64,000 nt of DNA, from assembly GCA_016200915.1 (NCBI GenBank), contig JACQDV010000083.1, positions 32,605-96,604 of the forward strand, read 5' to 3'. Below are positions 7,723-16,564 of the stretch, piece after piece. Both the position numbers and the translations under genes were made by a program. The notes beneath the pieces were generated by a model. The model was not told the origin of the DNA. It searched no databases and saw nothing but the letters and a program-made list of their open reading frames with translations. The DNA comes from Sphingobacteriales bacterium (GTDB lineage Bacteria > Bacteroidota > Bacteroidia > Chitinophagales > Chitinophagaceae). Each line of letters opens with the position of its first letter. Positions within the stretch are counted from its first letter, which is position 1.

Positions 7723-9705
7723 TCAATAATAATACTTCCACCCGTAAGCTGCATAAATTTTTTTAGGCGAATAAACCTTTCCTTCTTTAATGGTAAGATA
7801 AATGTTGCGGATGTCCTTGATATTTTTTTTCGGGTCACCATCAATTAAAATGAGGTTGGCAATTTTGCCTGCTTCTATAGTTCCATATTTATCCAATAGC
7901 CCATGTTGTTTTGCCGGGAAATAAGTTGCCATTCTTAACACATCATAATTAGGAATTCCAATCTCACTATATATTTCTAATTCATGTTGCAGAATGCCGC
8001 CATCAGTGCCGGAAAGAACCGTGATGCCATTATCATACAAAGCTTTTAATAACTTTTTCATTACTTCATACGATTGTGCATAGGTTTTAGCGTAAGCTTC
8101 ATCATCAATAAAACCTCCTGTCATTGCATTTCTTTTATCATTGGCAGCCATATATTTTGCGATGGGTGCAAATGCTTTGGCAATTTTGCCCGGCATATCG
8201 GTAAACATGTTTTCAAAGATGTTGATGGTAGGGTCAACAGATATATTTTTATCCTTCATTTTCTGAATAAAATTTTTTACCACATCACTGTTAACGTCAA
8301 TCGTATTTCCTTTTTTGCCCACCAGTTTAAAGCGGGTCATGTTTCTGGTATCCACTGTATCGCCAAAAAAGTTTAGCATCAGCATATTCAAATGTGTTAC
8401 CTCATTGTAACCGGCATCAATTGCCTGCGAGGCCGTCATAAATGCTGGTATATGTCCGCATACACGCATGCCCAAACTATGTGCTTTATCTGCTAATGGC
8501 TTTACCCATTCAGGATTAATAGAGCTGTACAATTTTATTTGCTGGCATCCTTTGTCGTGATATTTCTGCACCCACTGCAACCCTTCATCCAATGAATTGA
8601 TCAGTGCACCGGTAGGTGCTGCAAATTCCCCGGCTTTATCAATAAAACCGGAAACAACATTTATCTCCGGACCAAGTATGCTGTCTTTCTCAATCCGGGC
8701 TTTAAGATTCCATAGTTCATCACCATTGCCCATGTCTCTTAAATTGGTTACACCCTGTGCAATCATTTGCGGACCAGCTTCCATAAAAAAGTGTCCATGC
8801 ATTTCCCACAAGCCCGGCATTAAAAATTTATTGGTGCCATCAATTACTTTATATCCTGCAGGAATTTTGATAAAAGAAGAGCCTCCTACTTTTTCAATCA
8901 AATTATTTTTTATTAATACTGTTCCATTAATGAATGTACTTCCTTCAGCAGCATTAAAAACCGTTACATTTTTTATGGCAATTCCCTGAGGATATTTTTC
9001 TGTGGCAGCAGCCGATAAGTCGGTAAAGAATTTTTTCTCATATATTTTTTGTGTTGCCAGTAGTTCTTCAATATTTTTTTCGAAGCTTTTTTTTATGATT
9101 GACATCCAATCACTCAAACTTCCAAAGAAATTACCGTTAACATCATACCATGTATAAAATGGAGGTCCACCTAATCCGGAAAACCCAATTAACTGAATAG
9201 AGAGCTTATTGTTGTTATCATCTGTTACCGTAGTTTCTTTTACTACTTTAAATTCAAGATTGCCTGATGGTAGAATACTGACTTTTTTAGTAGGAGATTG
9301 CTTAAGCAGTTTTAATATTAATTCGTTCTCAGCAGGTGTTCCGTTAATGTTTGAATAAACTTCTCCTTTATAAGGAACTGTTTTATTTTCAAATTTATTT
9401 TTCCAGGATGCTTTACCATTCTTTACTTCAAATTTTTCATCTACTTTAGTTTTATAATAATCTACACCAGTAATGTACTGCCCAATAATATTTCCTTTAT
9501 CATTGGTGGTGATATGCGAGGTGATAGACGGGCCACGGCCACGGTCATTAAACTCATAATAATAATAGAATTCAGTATTTCCTTTTTTCCAGGAAAGCTG
9601 TTTGCCAACAGGTTTACCAAATCTTACCGCATTATAATAAGCGGTATCCTGTGCAAAGCAAAAATTAAAGATGACCAGTGTAATAAGAGAGAGGAGCAGT
9701 TTCAT
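7723..9705 (-). CDS. Secreted amidohydrolase (imidazolonepropionase-like)
   Basis: Exported metal-dependent hydrolase of the amidohydrolase superfamily, 660 aa. A signal peptide (1-~18, ...FCFAQ) is followed by an extra ~220-residue N-terminal region typical of these large bacteroidete proteins, then the TIM-barrel domain. Metal-site features are the HGH in LWEMHGHFF (about residue 300), a His in CGHIPAF, the His in VTHLNML and the Asp of SGTDGG (about 570). Family members act on cyclic amides or peptides; the substrate here is unknown. It converges on mrp. Confidence 0.88.
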   Translation of the reverse strand: MKLLLSLITLVIFNFCFAQDTAYYNAVRFGKPVGKQLSWKKGNTEFYYYYEFNDRGRGPSITSHITTNDKGNIIGQYITGVDYYKTKVDEKFEVKNGKASWKNKFENKTVPYKGEVYSNINGTPAENELILKLLKQSPTKKVSILPSGNLEFKVVKETTVTDDNNNKLSIQLIGFSGLGGPPFYTWYDVNGNFFGSLSDWMSIIKKSFEKNIEELLATQKIYEKKFFTDLSAAATEKYPQGIAIKNVTVFNAAEGSTFINGTVLIKNNLIEKVGGSSFIKIPAGYKVIDGTNKFLMPGLWEMHGHFFMEAGPQMIAQGVTNLRDMGNGDELWNLKARIEKDSILGPEINVVSGFIDKAGEFAAPTGALINSLDEGLQWVQKYHDKGCQQIKLYSSINPEWVKPLADKAHSLGMRVCGHIPAFMTASQAIDAGYNEVTHLNMLMLNFFGDTVDTRNMTRFKLVGKKGNTIDVNSDVVKNFIQKMKDKNISVDPTINIFENMFTDMPGKIAKAFAPIAKYMAANDKRNAMTGGFIDDEAYAKTYAQSYEVMKKLLKALYDNGITVLSGTDGGILQHELEIYSEIGIPNYDVLRMATYFPAKQHGLLDKYGTIEAGKIANLILIDGDPKKNIKDIRNIYLTIKEGKVYSPKKIYAAYGWKYYY

Positions 9706-9811
9706 GTCAGTTGGTTTATGTGCAAAAGATAGGAAGTTTTTCAGTAACTGCTCCTGTTTTCTTTCATACCTTTTCTGTTTTCATTTCTGGGCTATTAATT
9801 AACTTCGCAGC

Positions 9812-10438
9812 ATGTATAGTTTGCCTTACTTCAAAGAAAAAGATGCGGAGGTGGTGCTGCAGTTTATGAAGAATAATCCTTTTGTTTTTTTATGTGGTGT
9901 GGATAAGGATAATAAACCGGTTGCTTCGCAGATACCCGTTTTTATTGATGAGAGAGACGGAAAATTATTTCTCACCGGTCATATAATGCGGAACACTGAT
10001 CATCAAAAAGCATTTGAACAAAACCCTAACGCACTGGCTGTATTTACCGGGGCACATACTTACATAAGTGCAAGCTGGTATGCTGAGCCTAAGCAGGCAA
10101 GTACCTGGAATTATATGAGTGTGCATGTAAAAGGGGTACTTAAATTTTTAGATGAAGCACAATTGATTGAGGTATTAAAACGTACTACCAATCATTTTGA
10201 AAACAATGCTCATTCTCCGGCTAATTTTGAACAATTGCCTGAAGATTATGTTCAGCGGTTGATCAAAGCAATTGTGGCTATTGAAATTGAAATGACAGAA
10301 ATTGAAAATGTATTTAAGCTGAGCCAGAACAGGGATGAAAAAAGTTATCACAACATTATGCATAAATTAAAGGAGCAGCAAGGAGATGGAGAAGCGATTG
10401 CAGAGGAGATGAAAAAAAGATTCAATAAACTTTTTTAG
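9812..10438 (+). CDS. PaiB-like FMN-binding protein
   Basis: The 208-aa protein matches the PaiB / FMN-binding negative transcriptional regulator family. It starts MYSLPYFKEKD, has the split-barrel flavin-binding core (VASQIPVFIDERDGKLFLTGHIMRNTDH) and the FTGAHTYISASWY segment. In Bacillus the family represses protease and sporulation genes, but elsewhere its members behave simply as flavin/heme split-barrel proteins, so regulation is not implied here. TAACTTCG (9799-9806) sits 4-5 nt before the ATG and may be a -7 box, which would give a very short leader. Confidence 0.88.
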   Translation: MYSLPYFKEKDAEVVLQFMKNNPFVFLCGVDKDNKPVASQIPVFIDERDGKLFLTGHIMRNTDHQKAFEQNPNALAVFTGAHTYISASWYAEPKQASTWNYMSVHVKGVLKFLDEAQLIEVLKRTTNHFENNAHSPANFEQLPEDYVQRLIKAIVAIEIEMTEIENVFKLSQNRDEKSYHNIMHKLKEQQGDGEAIAEEMKKRFNKLF

Positions 10439-10485
10439 GTAGCGGCTTAAAACTTTATTTTGTAACTTTAAAGAAACCATTTTAT

Positions 10486-10863
10486 ATGTCTGTTATAAAA
10501 TTGCCATTACTTTTTGCAGGCTCACAGGGCGAAAAGAATTTATACACCCTATTTGACAGTGGTGCAAATCTTTCCTGTATTGATGAAAAGCATTTAGATA
10601 AACTGGAGAAAGCTGTACATCTTGGCCGGGTTAGAAAATTAGCGACTGCGAGTGAAGGCCACTTTATTGAAATTACAGAAGCTGTGCGGCTTGATTTTTA
10701 TATTAACGATATTTTACTTTCAGATGAATTTTTAGTGGTTCCTAACTTAAGTGAGGAAGCAATAATAGGAGCTGCTACTCTTCAAAAATGGCGGATAAAA
10801 CTAAATTTTGAAGATGATAAAGTAGAAGTAGATCCTAAAGTAGCCAAGCTCCAGCTTATTTAA
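10486..10863 (+). CDS. Retropepsin-like aspartyl protease domain protein
   Basis: Small 125-aa protein with a single retroviral-type aspartic protease fold. The catalytic triplet is in YTLFDSGANLSCID (Asp24-Ser25-Gly26), and the flap/second half ends in EAIIGAATLQKWRIKLNFEDDKVEVD, matching the IIG-x-L/D block of the family. Such proteins must dimerise to form an active site. No signal peptide. It ends 9 nt before kynU and shares its direction, but no functional link is evident. Confidence 0.8.
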   Translation: MSVIKLPLLFAGSQGEKNLYTLFDSGANLSCIDEKHLDKLEKAVHLGRVRKLATASEGHFIEITEAVRLDFYINDILLSDEFLVVPNLSEEAIIGAATLQKWRIKLNFEDDKVEVDPKVAKLQLI

Positions 10864-10872
10864 TACTTCAGC

Positions 10873-12153
10873 ATGCATTTTGAAAACTCTCTTGTCTTTG
10901 CCCGTTTGTTAGATGCAAATGATAAATTAAAAAATTTCAGGAAAGAATTTATTATTCCTGTTGAAAATGGAAGAGAGCAAATTTATTTTTTAGGAAATTC
11001 TCTTGGGCTGCAACCCAAACAAACAGCTGCTTATATACAACGAATTTTAGATGGCTGGTCAAAGCATGGTGTAGAATCATTTTTTATGGGTGATGACCCG
11101 TGGATGGATTATCATTCACATCTTACTAAAACATTCTCTGCTATTGTTGGTGCTAAATCATCAGAGATTACGATAATGAATAATCTTACTGTGAATTTGC
11201 ATTTGATGATGGTAAGTTTTTATCGTACGCAGGGAAAAAGAAATAAAATTATTTGTGAGGGCAAAGCATTTCCCAGCGACCAGTATATGTTTGAATCACA
11301 TATCAAACATCATGGACTAAATCCGGATGATGTGCTGATTGAAATCAATCCACGGGAAGGAGAACATTGTTTGTGTACAGAAGATATTTTGAAAACCATC
11401 GAACAGCATAAAGATGAACTGGCATTAATCTTATTCGGTGGCATCAACTACTATACCGGCCAGGTGATGGATATGAAAGCAATCACAGCTGCAGGACATA
11501 AGGCGGGAGCAAGAGTTGGTTTTGATTTAGCTCACTGTGCCGGTAATATTCCATTGCAATTACACGATTGGGATGTTGATTTTGCCTGCTGGTGCAATTA
11601 TAAATATTTGAATTCGGGCCCCGGGGCTGTGGGTGGTGCTTATGTGCATGAACGATTTCATGCGGATGAATCAATTAATCGTTTTGCCGGTTGGTGGGGC
11701 TATAAAAAAGAAACCCGTTTTAAAATGGAGAAAGGTTTTCAGCCAATAACATCAGCAGAGGGATGGCAGTTAAGTACACCACATATGATGCTATGGGCGG
11801 CGGTACATTCATCAATGGATATTATTGAAAGAGCTGGTTGGGATAATATGCAGCAGAAAAGAAAATTGTTGAATGCTTATTTATGGTTTGTGCTCGATGA
11901 AATCAATGCTTCACAAAAAGAAAGGCAAATTGAATTTATTACACCAGGAGAAGAGGAGCAGCATGGTTGCCAGGTATCGATGCTGATGCTGCAGAAAGGA
12001 AAAGAAGTGTATGATAAACTGATGAGTAATGGAATTTATGTTGACTGGCGGGAGCCGAATGTAATTCGTTTAGCACCCGTTCCATTGTACAATACATTTG
12101 AGGAAGTTTGGAAATTTGGGCAGGAATTAAAAACAATATTAGCTTCCAACTAA
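10873..12153 (+). CDS. kynU: Kynureninase
   Basis: PLP-dependent hydrolase that cleaves kynurenine or 3-hydroxykynurenine to (3-hydroxy)anthranilate plus alanine, in tryptophan degradation or de novo NAD synthesis. The 426-aa length is typical. Family hallmarks are YFLGNSLGLQPK near the N-terminus, VGFDLAHCAGN (cofactor-binding Asp) and CWCNYKYLNSGPGAVGG, whose Lys (about residue 243) forms the Schiff base. No other kynurenine-pathway gene is in the window. Confidence 0.95.
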   Translation: MHFENSLVFARLLDANDKLKNFRKEFIIPVENGREQIYFLGNSLGLQPKQTAAYIQRILDGWSKHGVESFFMGDDPWMDYHSHLTKTFSAIVGAKSSEITIMNNLTVNLHLMMVSFYRTQGKRNKIICEGKAFPSDQYMFESHIKHHGLNPDDVLIEINPREGEHCLCTEDILKTIEQHKDELALILFGGINYYTGQVMDMKAITAAGHKAGARVGFDLAHCAGNIPLQLHDWDVDFACWCNYKYLNSGPGAVGGAYVHERFHADESINRFAGWWGYKKETRFKMEKGFQPITSAEGWQLSTPHMMLWAAVHSSMDIIERAGWDNMQQKRKLLNAYLWFVLDEINASQKERQIEFITPGEEEQHGCQVSMLMLQKGKEVYDKLMSNGIYVDWREPNVIRLAPVPLYNTFEEVWKFGQELKTILASN

Positions 12154-12179
12154 TTTGTAATTTTATAAAAAGTGGATTT

Positions 12180-12389
12180 ATGAAAATTACCGATAATAAG
12201 AAAGATATAATTCTTGGGGTGCTGAATACAGAGGATGAATGGATATTAAAAGCGATCCGGAAATTGCTGGACATTGAAGATATTCCTGAAGCACATAAGT
12301 TAATTTTAGAAGAAAGGCAGGAAGAGTATTACAGCAATCCCAACAAACTTATTGATTGGGACGATTTACAAAAAGAAATAATGGGGTAG
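12180..12389 (+). CDS. Putative antitoxin of a type II toxin-antitoxin pair
   Basis: A 69-aa acidic protein starting at the ATG at 12180; a longer frame back to 12108 would overlap kynU by 46 nt. The sequence has a helical N-terminal part (EDEWILKAIRKLLDIED) and ends NKLIDWDDLQKEIMG. This resembles addiction-module proteins whose C-terminal W-x-D segment wraps the toxin. The stop is 1 nt from the toxin ATG, the usual antitoxin-first layout. The call rests on size, layout and partner, not on a strong motif. Confidence 0.65.
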   Translation: MKITDNKKDIILGVLNTEDEWILKAIRKLLDIEDIPEAHKLILEERQEEYYSNPNKLIDWDDLQKEIMG

Positions 12390-12390
12390 T

Positions 12391-12690
12391 ATGTATGATT
12401 ATAAATTACTCCCCTCCGCAAAACAAGATGTTGTCGGCGCTTTTAAATGGTATGAAAAAGAATCAAAAGGTTTGGGTTACCTGTTTATGCAGGAGCTAAG
12501 TTCTGAAATAAAAAAATTAGATAATCCTTTGATTAAAGAAAGAAGAGTTTTCCTTGATTTTCAAAAACACATCTGTAAAAAATTCCCCTATTATATTTAT
12601 TATAAGAAAGATGGTGACAAAAAATTAATCATCATCTTTGCGGTGCTGCATAAAAAGCAGGATTCATCGCAATTTTACAACCGGATTTAA
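12391..12690 (+). CDS. RelE/ParE-family toxin
   Basis: A 99-aa protein with the ParE/RelE fold signature: N-terminal YKLLPSAKQDVVGAFKWYEKESKGLGYLFMQEL (strand, then two helices with the GLG turn), then RRVFLDFQKHICKKFPYYIYYKKDG and a final hydrophobic strand IIIFAVLHKKQD. RelE members cleave mRNA on the ribosome and ParE members poison gyrase; the sequence alone does not decide between them. It lies directly behind the antitoxin and 9 nt before pyrF, embedded in a housekeeping gene run. Confidence 0.85.
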   Translation: MYDYKLLPSAKQDVVGAFKWYEKESKGLGYLFMQELSSEIKKLDNPLIKERRVFLDFQKHICKKFPYYIYYKKDGDKKLIIIFAVLHKKQDSSQFYNRI

Positions 12691-12699
12691 ACTTCAATA

Positions 12700-13536
12700 A
12701 TGACCCGTCTGCAACTCATAGAACAAATCTTTAAAAAACAATCTTACCTCTGCGTTGGATTAGATACAGACATTGCTAAAATCCCCAATCATTTATTAAC
12801 TCAGCCCGACCCTATATTTGAATTCAATAAAAAAATTATTGATGCCACAAGAGATTTATGTGTGAGTTATAAAATCAATACTGCCTTTTATGAAGCATTA
12901 GGTTTGAAAGGGTGGGAGGCGATGGAGAAGACGGTTAATTATATCGGGAACGAACATTTTAAAATTGCTGATGCTAAAAGAGGCGATATCGGCAACACCT
13001 CTTCACAATATGCCAAAGCTTTTTTGGAAACGCTTCCGTTTGATTCCATCACTGTAGCTCCTTATATGGGTGAGGACAGTGTAAAACCATTTCTGCAATA
13101 TGAAGGTAAATGGGCTATTGTATTGGGGTTAACTTCCAATAAAGGCGCTAATGATTTTGAATTGAAACAACTCATTACTGAAAATGGCGAAGAACATTTA
13201 AGAGCGGAATATTTGTATGAAAGAGTGTTGAGAACAGTTTCGCAATGGGGTTCGCCAGATAATTTAATGTTTGTAGTAGGTGCTACACAAGCAGATGAGT
13301 TTGTAAATATTCGTTCCATTACACCCAATCATTTTTATTTAGTTCCAGGCGTTGGTGCACAGGGTGGAAGTTTGAAAGATATTTCTGAGAAAGCGATGAA
13401 AAAAGATTGTGGCATACTGGTAAATGCGAGCCGTGCCATCATTTATGCATCAGAGAAAGAAGATTTTGCTGATGAAGCAAGAGCCATTGCTCAGCAATAT
13501 CAATTTGAAATGGCACAGTATTTAAAAACTATTTAA
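12700..13536 (+). CDS. pyrF: Orotidine-5'-phosphate decarboxylase
   Basis: Decarboxylates OMP to UMP, the last step of UMP synthesis. The 278-aa product belongs to the longer subfamily common in Bacteroidota and Actinobacteria. Visible are CVGLDTD near the N-terminus and the catalytic motif [13 protein letters not shown] (D91, K93, D96), then VVGAT and [10 protein letters not shown] near the phosphate site. It follows the toxin gene by 9 nt and overlaps the converging SGNH hydrolase gene by 8 nt. Confidence 0.95.
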   Translation: MTRLQLIEQIFKKQSYLCVGLDTDIAKIPNHLLTQPDPIFEFNKKIIDATRDLCVSYKINTAFYEALGLKGWEAMEKTVNYIGNEHFKIADAKRGDIGNTSSQYAKAFLETLPFDSITVAPYMGEDSVKPFLQYEGKWAIVLGLTSNKGANDFELKQLITENGEEHLRAEYLYERVLRTVSQWGSPDNLMFVVGATQADEFVNIRSITPNHFYLVPGVGAQGGSLKDISEKAMKKDCGILVNASRAIIYASEKEDFADEARAIAQQYQFEMAQYLKTI

Positions 13537-14131
13537 GCTGAGTTTTAATAATTGCATTTACCTGTTCGGCCCACTTAGTATATTCCTTAGCGGAAGGATG
13601 AAGTTTATCACTCGCTAGAAATTCTTCTTTATTTCCATCTTCTCTTTGTGATGCGGTGATGTTGATGAAGTGACTTCCGGAATTTAAAGCCGCAGATTCG
13701 CAGATTTGATTGTATGCGTCTATTTCATTGGTGATTTGTTGCTGATTGCTGCCGGAAGCAAACGGAGTTACTCCCCAATCGGGAATGGATATCACAATTA
13801 CTCTTGCCGGATTTTCACCAGATAAGTGAATAGCTTTCTTCAATAAAAAATCAAAATCATTTTTAAAATCATCAATGGATAAACCACGATATTGATTATT
13901 GACACCAATTAACAAAGTGATAAAATCATATTGTCTCTCAAGTTGTGTATGAATTAAATGCTCTGCTAATTCAAAGGTCGTCCAGCCAGTCTTAGCAATG
14001 CTTTCAGGGGCATGAAAATTAAAACCTGCTTTGCGCAGTAATTGTATGGTTTGATAAGGGAAACTTTCATGCAATGGAACTAATTCCCCAATGGTGTAAC
14101 TATCTCCCAAGCAAAGCAATGTTAGTGTCAT
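13529..14131 (-). CDS. SGNH/GDSL-family hydrolase
   Basis: A 200-aa esterase-type protein. Block I is [11 protein letters not shown] (nucleophile Ser11), block III is the Asn in [10 protein letters not shown] (about residue 77), and block V is [12 protein letters not shown] (Asp and His, about 169-172). No signal peptide, so it is probably cytoplasmic; substrates in this family range from lipids to acetylated sugars and cannot be assigned. Confidence 0.88.
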   Translation of the reverse strand: MTLTLLCLGDSYTIGELVPLHESFPYQTIQLLRKAGFNFHAPESIAKTGWTTFELAEHLIHTQLERQYDFITLLIGVNNQYRGLSIDDFKNDFDFLLKKAIHLSGENPARVIVISIPDWGVTPFASGSNQQQITNEIDAYNQICESAALNSGSHFINITASQREDGNKEEFLASDKLHPSAKEYTKWAEQVNAIIKTQLK

Positions 14132-14190
14132 CAGGTAAAGATAGGAAAGCCATAAGCTATTAGCTTCAGGCTACGAGTAAAAACAACCAC

Positions 14191-14257
14191 AAACAACAAA
14201 CAACAAACTACAAACCATAAACCATAAACCATAAACTATAAACCATAAACCATAAAC
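14191..14257. repeat. Heptanucleotide tandem array (aaaccat/aaacaac family)
   Basis: The units are aaacaac, aaacaac, aaactac, three aaaccat, aaactat, two aaaccat, then aaac. The array runs into the stop codon of the YCII gene (14258-14260). Confidence 0.92.
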
Positions 14258-14680
14258 TCATTCCGGTTTTCCCGGTTTAAAACTTCCCATTGGTGCAGTG
14301 TACCAGGGATGAATTTCGTACGCCAATCTTCCTGCAGCTATCGCAGGATCGGTATCCAATAATTTTTTTACTTCTTCTTCAGTTTCGCAATCAAAAATAA
14401 AAATGCCACGCCAGTTGCCATCATCACCAAAAGGTCCGGCTACTTTTAATTTTCCTTCTTTATACAATCGGCCGATATTGGCTAAATGGCCTTCCTGAAT
14501 TTTTGCTGCTGTAACAGAATCCTGTGTTCTGTTGGCACCTTTAGTCAACATAACAAAATAATATTTCCTTATCTGGTCTTCCGGTTTCTTTTCTGTTTTA
14601 GCAGATGGTTGCTGTGCAGTAGCTACTATTACTGAAAGCAATGCGATCAATAGTAATTGAAGTTTGATTATTTTTTTCAT
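14258..14680 (-). CDS. Secreted YCII-related domain protein
   Basis: A 140-aa protein with a signal peptide (MKKIIKLQLLLIALLSVIVATAQ) and a YCII-like dimeric alpha/beta-barrel domain (about 38-135: KYYFVMLTKGANRTQD...LANIGRLYKEGKLKVAGPFGDDGNWRGIFIFDCETEEEVKKLLDTDPAI). The family often keeps an Asp-His pair; here GPFGDDGNW and the IHPWYT end are present. Function is unknown. A 7-bp repeat array abuts the 3' end. Confidence 0.85.
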   Translation of the reverse strand: MKKIIKLQLLLIALLSVIVATAQQPSAKTEKKPEDQIRKYYFVMLTKGANRTQDSVTAAKIQEGHLANIGRLYKEGKLKVAGPFGDDGNWRGIFIFDCETEEEVKKLLDTDPAIAAGRLAYEIHPWYTAPMGSFKPGKPE

Positions 14681-14756
14681 AATTAAAATTTAATGAAAAA
14701 AATTGCAGTCAGAAAACAGAATAATGATGAAGTTGAAATAACGGAAGATGAATGAA

Positions 14757-14792
14757 AATAAAAAAGGGATCAACATCCCGTTGAACCCCTTG
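14757..14792 (-). terminator. Rho-independent terminator of the sigma-factor operon
   Basis: Read on the minus strand, aaggggttcaac pairs with gttgatccctt and is followed by a T-rich run. It lies 23 nt past the stop of the GIN-domain gene. Confidence 0.7.
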
Positions 14793-14814
14793 TTTATGGC
14801 TTGTATTGTACTTG

Positions 14815-15837
14815 CTAACTTATTTTGGTAGTACCAAAGCTGGATTTGATTTTGATCTTCACATCGCCATTACCAATCTTACCGGAATATTTGTGATCGA
14901 ACTTCGGTCCATGTTCATCATCGTCATCTTTCTCTTCACTTATCTTAGCTCCTGAATGATTTTTAAAATCACCAAAGCTGGTCTTTATATCAAACTCAGC
15001 AGACATGTCTTTAGCTAATTCCAGTTCTACTGTTGAGTAAGAATTGTAGAGTTTTAATCCTTTTAAAGTATTATCAAGGTTAATAGTACTCCCTTTGCTG
15101 AATTCAAAAGTGGCTTTCACATCACCTGATAATTTATCAATATCCGCACTGGAAAATTTAATAGTTACTTCACCACCATTTACATGTTTAATATCTCCTT
15201 TGCCAAACTCTACACTTAGTTCTTTGTTATTGCTGATTTTACCGCATTTTAAGCTTCCAAACTTGCTGGCAATTTCCGCTTCACCTGTTAAATCAGGAAC
15301 TATCATTGAACCAAATGAATTAATAGCTTCTATTGGATTGCCTGCGGGCATATACACCGTCATGTTTATTTCCATGCTGGTATTGTTATAGTTCTTGTGC
15401 TTTCCTTTATCATTTTTATCATCATCGTCGTCATCATCACCATCATCATTGTCGTTATTGTTCTTGTTTTTATTCTTCCAGTTACCTTTTTTATCATTCA
15501 TACTGGTTCTGAAATAAACACTGTTACCTTCCTTGCCATCCTCAAACTTGATGTTGTCTAAAATATCTTTCGCTCTTTCTTCGCTATTGGCTTTAACGGT
15601 AACATCCACATCTACCTTTACTTCACTTTTATCCCAGGTAATGATTTTCATTTCACCAAAGGAATTTTCCAGTTCTACTTTTGTGCTGCCGGTTACCGGG
15701 TAACTTTTTGTATAATTCTTTTTCTTTTCTACTTTATAGTCACCATCATCATGTGCTTTTACTAATGAGGGAGCAAATAATAAGGTTGAAAAAAGCAAGT
15801 ACAAAGGGCCATTTTTAAATTGTTTTAGAGATTTCAT
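14815..15837 (-). CDS. Secreted GIN/DUF4097-type beta-helix surface protein
   Basis: A 340-aa exported protein (signal peptide to about residue 28, SLVKAHD). Repeating short beta strands such as VELENSFGEMKIITWDKSEVKVDVDVTVK and SFGSMIVPDLTGEAEIASKFGSLKCGKI are typical of the putative auto-transporter adhesin head (GIN) / DUF4097 fold. A very acidic Asn/Asp/Lys loop (about 118-148) interrupts the domain. It is the last gene of a sigma / anti-sigma operon and overlaps the anti-sigma gene by 23 nt. A role as effector or sensor of that system is an inference from position. Confidence 0.75.
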   Translation of the reverse strand: MKSLKQFKNGPLYLLFSTLLFAPSLVKAHDDGDYKVEKKKNYTKSYPVTGSTKVELENSFGEMKIITWDKSEVKVDVDVTVKANSEERAKDILDNIKFEDGKEGNSVYFRTSMNDKKGNWKNKNKNNNDNDDGDDDDDDDKNDKGKHKNYNNTSMEINMTVYMPAGNPIEAINSFGSMIVPDLTGEAEIASKFGSLKCGKISNNKELSVEFGKGDIKHVNGGEVTIKFSSADIDKLSGDVKATFEFSKGSTINLDNTLKGLKLYNSYSTVELELAKDMSAEFDIKTSFGDFKNHSGAKISEEKDDDDEHGPKFDHKYSGKIGNGDVKIKIKSSFGTTKIS

Positions 15838-16564
15838 TTGCTTTATCTTTTTTAGTTTTATTTATTTCACGTACCACCTTTAATTGTTCGTTTAACAAGT
15901 CAATTTGCAGCTGCAGATTAGCAATCATTTTTTCAAGTAGTACTTCCTTGTTAGGATTTGTCTTCATTTCATTTTTTAAATCATTGTAAGACTTATCCAG
16001 TTTGGTGTAATCTGCTACAAAATGCTCGTACAATTCCGGGCTGTATTTTTTAATAGTGATTAGTTGCTTTTGTTTGCTGTGAATGATTTTGGTAAAATGA
16101 ACCAACGCACCCATCTCGTCATCTGCTTCTGTATTTTCATTCTTGCGGATATTATTGCTGGCAAGGCTTGTTGATTGTTGTTGTTGAGTTTCTGTGCTTT
16201 CAGTTGGTGTTTGCTTTGCTGTTGCCGGTTCTTCCTTTACAGCAGTATCATTTGTTTTAGGTTGATCTGCTTTTTTTGCTACTACTTCTTCTGTTGACTT
16301 ACCTGAATTGGTATTAATCATTTTAAATGTTATCAACCCAACGGCTGCTATCACCACTGCAGCGGCTGCCATTTTCACCCATCTCATTTCTATTACGAGT
16401 GATTTCCCTCCTGTGCTTAAGCTGCGGCGGGCAGGTTTTTTCGGCTGTATCTTATCTTCTATTTTATTCCACAAACCGGCCGGTAAAGGCATATCGTCAA
16501 ACTCATCCCGGTTTTGCTGAACAAATTTTTTCAGTTCGTTATTCATATCATCCATGTTGCTCAT
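15815..16564 (-). CDS. Putative anti-sigma factor, single-pass membrane protein
   Basis: A 249-aa protein with a cytoplasmic N-terminal ~60 residues (MSNMDDMNNELKKFVQQNRDEFDDMPLPAGLWNKIEDKI, resembling short anti-sigma regions), one hydrophobic helix (about 64-83, KMAAAAVVIAAVGLITFKMI) and a periplasmic part with a low-complexity Thr/Glu/Gln stretch and a long predicted coiled coil (YNDLKNEMK...LQLQIDLLNEQLKVV). It overlaps the sigma gene by 4 nt (ATGA), which is the basis for the anti-sigma call; no zinc-binding HxxxCxxC motif is seen. Confidence 0.7.
   Translation of the reverse strand: MSNMDDMNNELKKFVQQNRDEFDDMPLPAGLWNKIEDKIQPKKPARRSLSTGGKSLVIEMRWVKMAAAAVVIAAVGLITFKMINTNSGKSTEEVVAKKADQPKTNDTAVKEEPATAKQTPTESTETQQQQSTSLASNNIRKNENTEADDEMGALVHFTKIIHSKQKQLITIKKYSPELYEHFVADYTKLDKSYNDLKNEMKTNPNKEVLLEKMIANLQLQIDLLNEQLKVVREINKTKKDKANEISKTI

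Noticed and set aside
8597..8989. 130-aa ORF antisense to the amidohydrolase
   Set aside because: Overlaps a conserved, well-supported gene fully; composition is that of a reverse-frame shadow.
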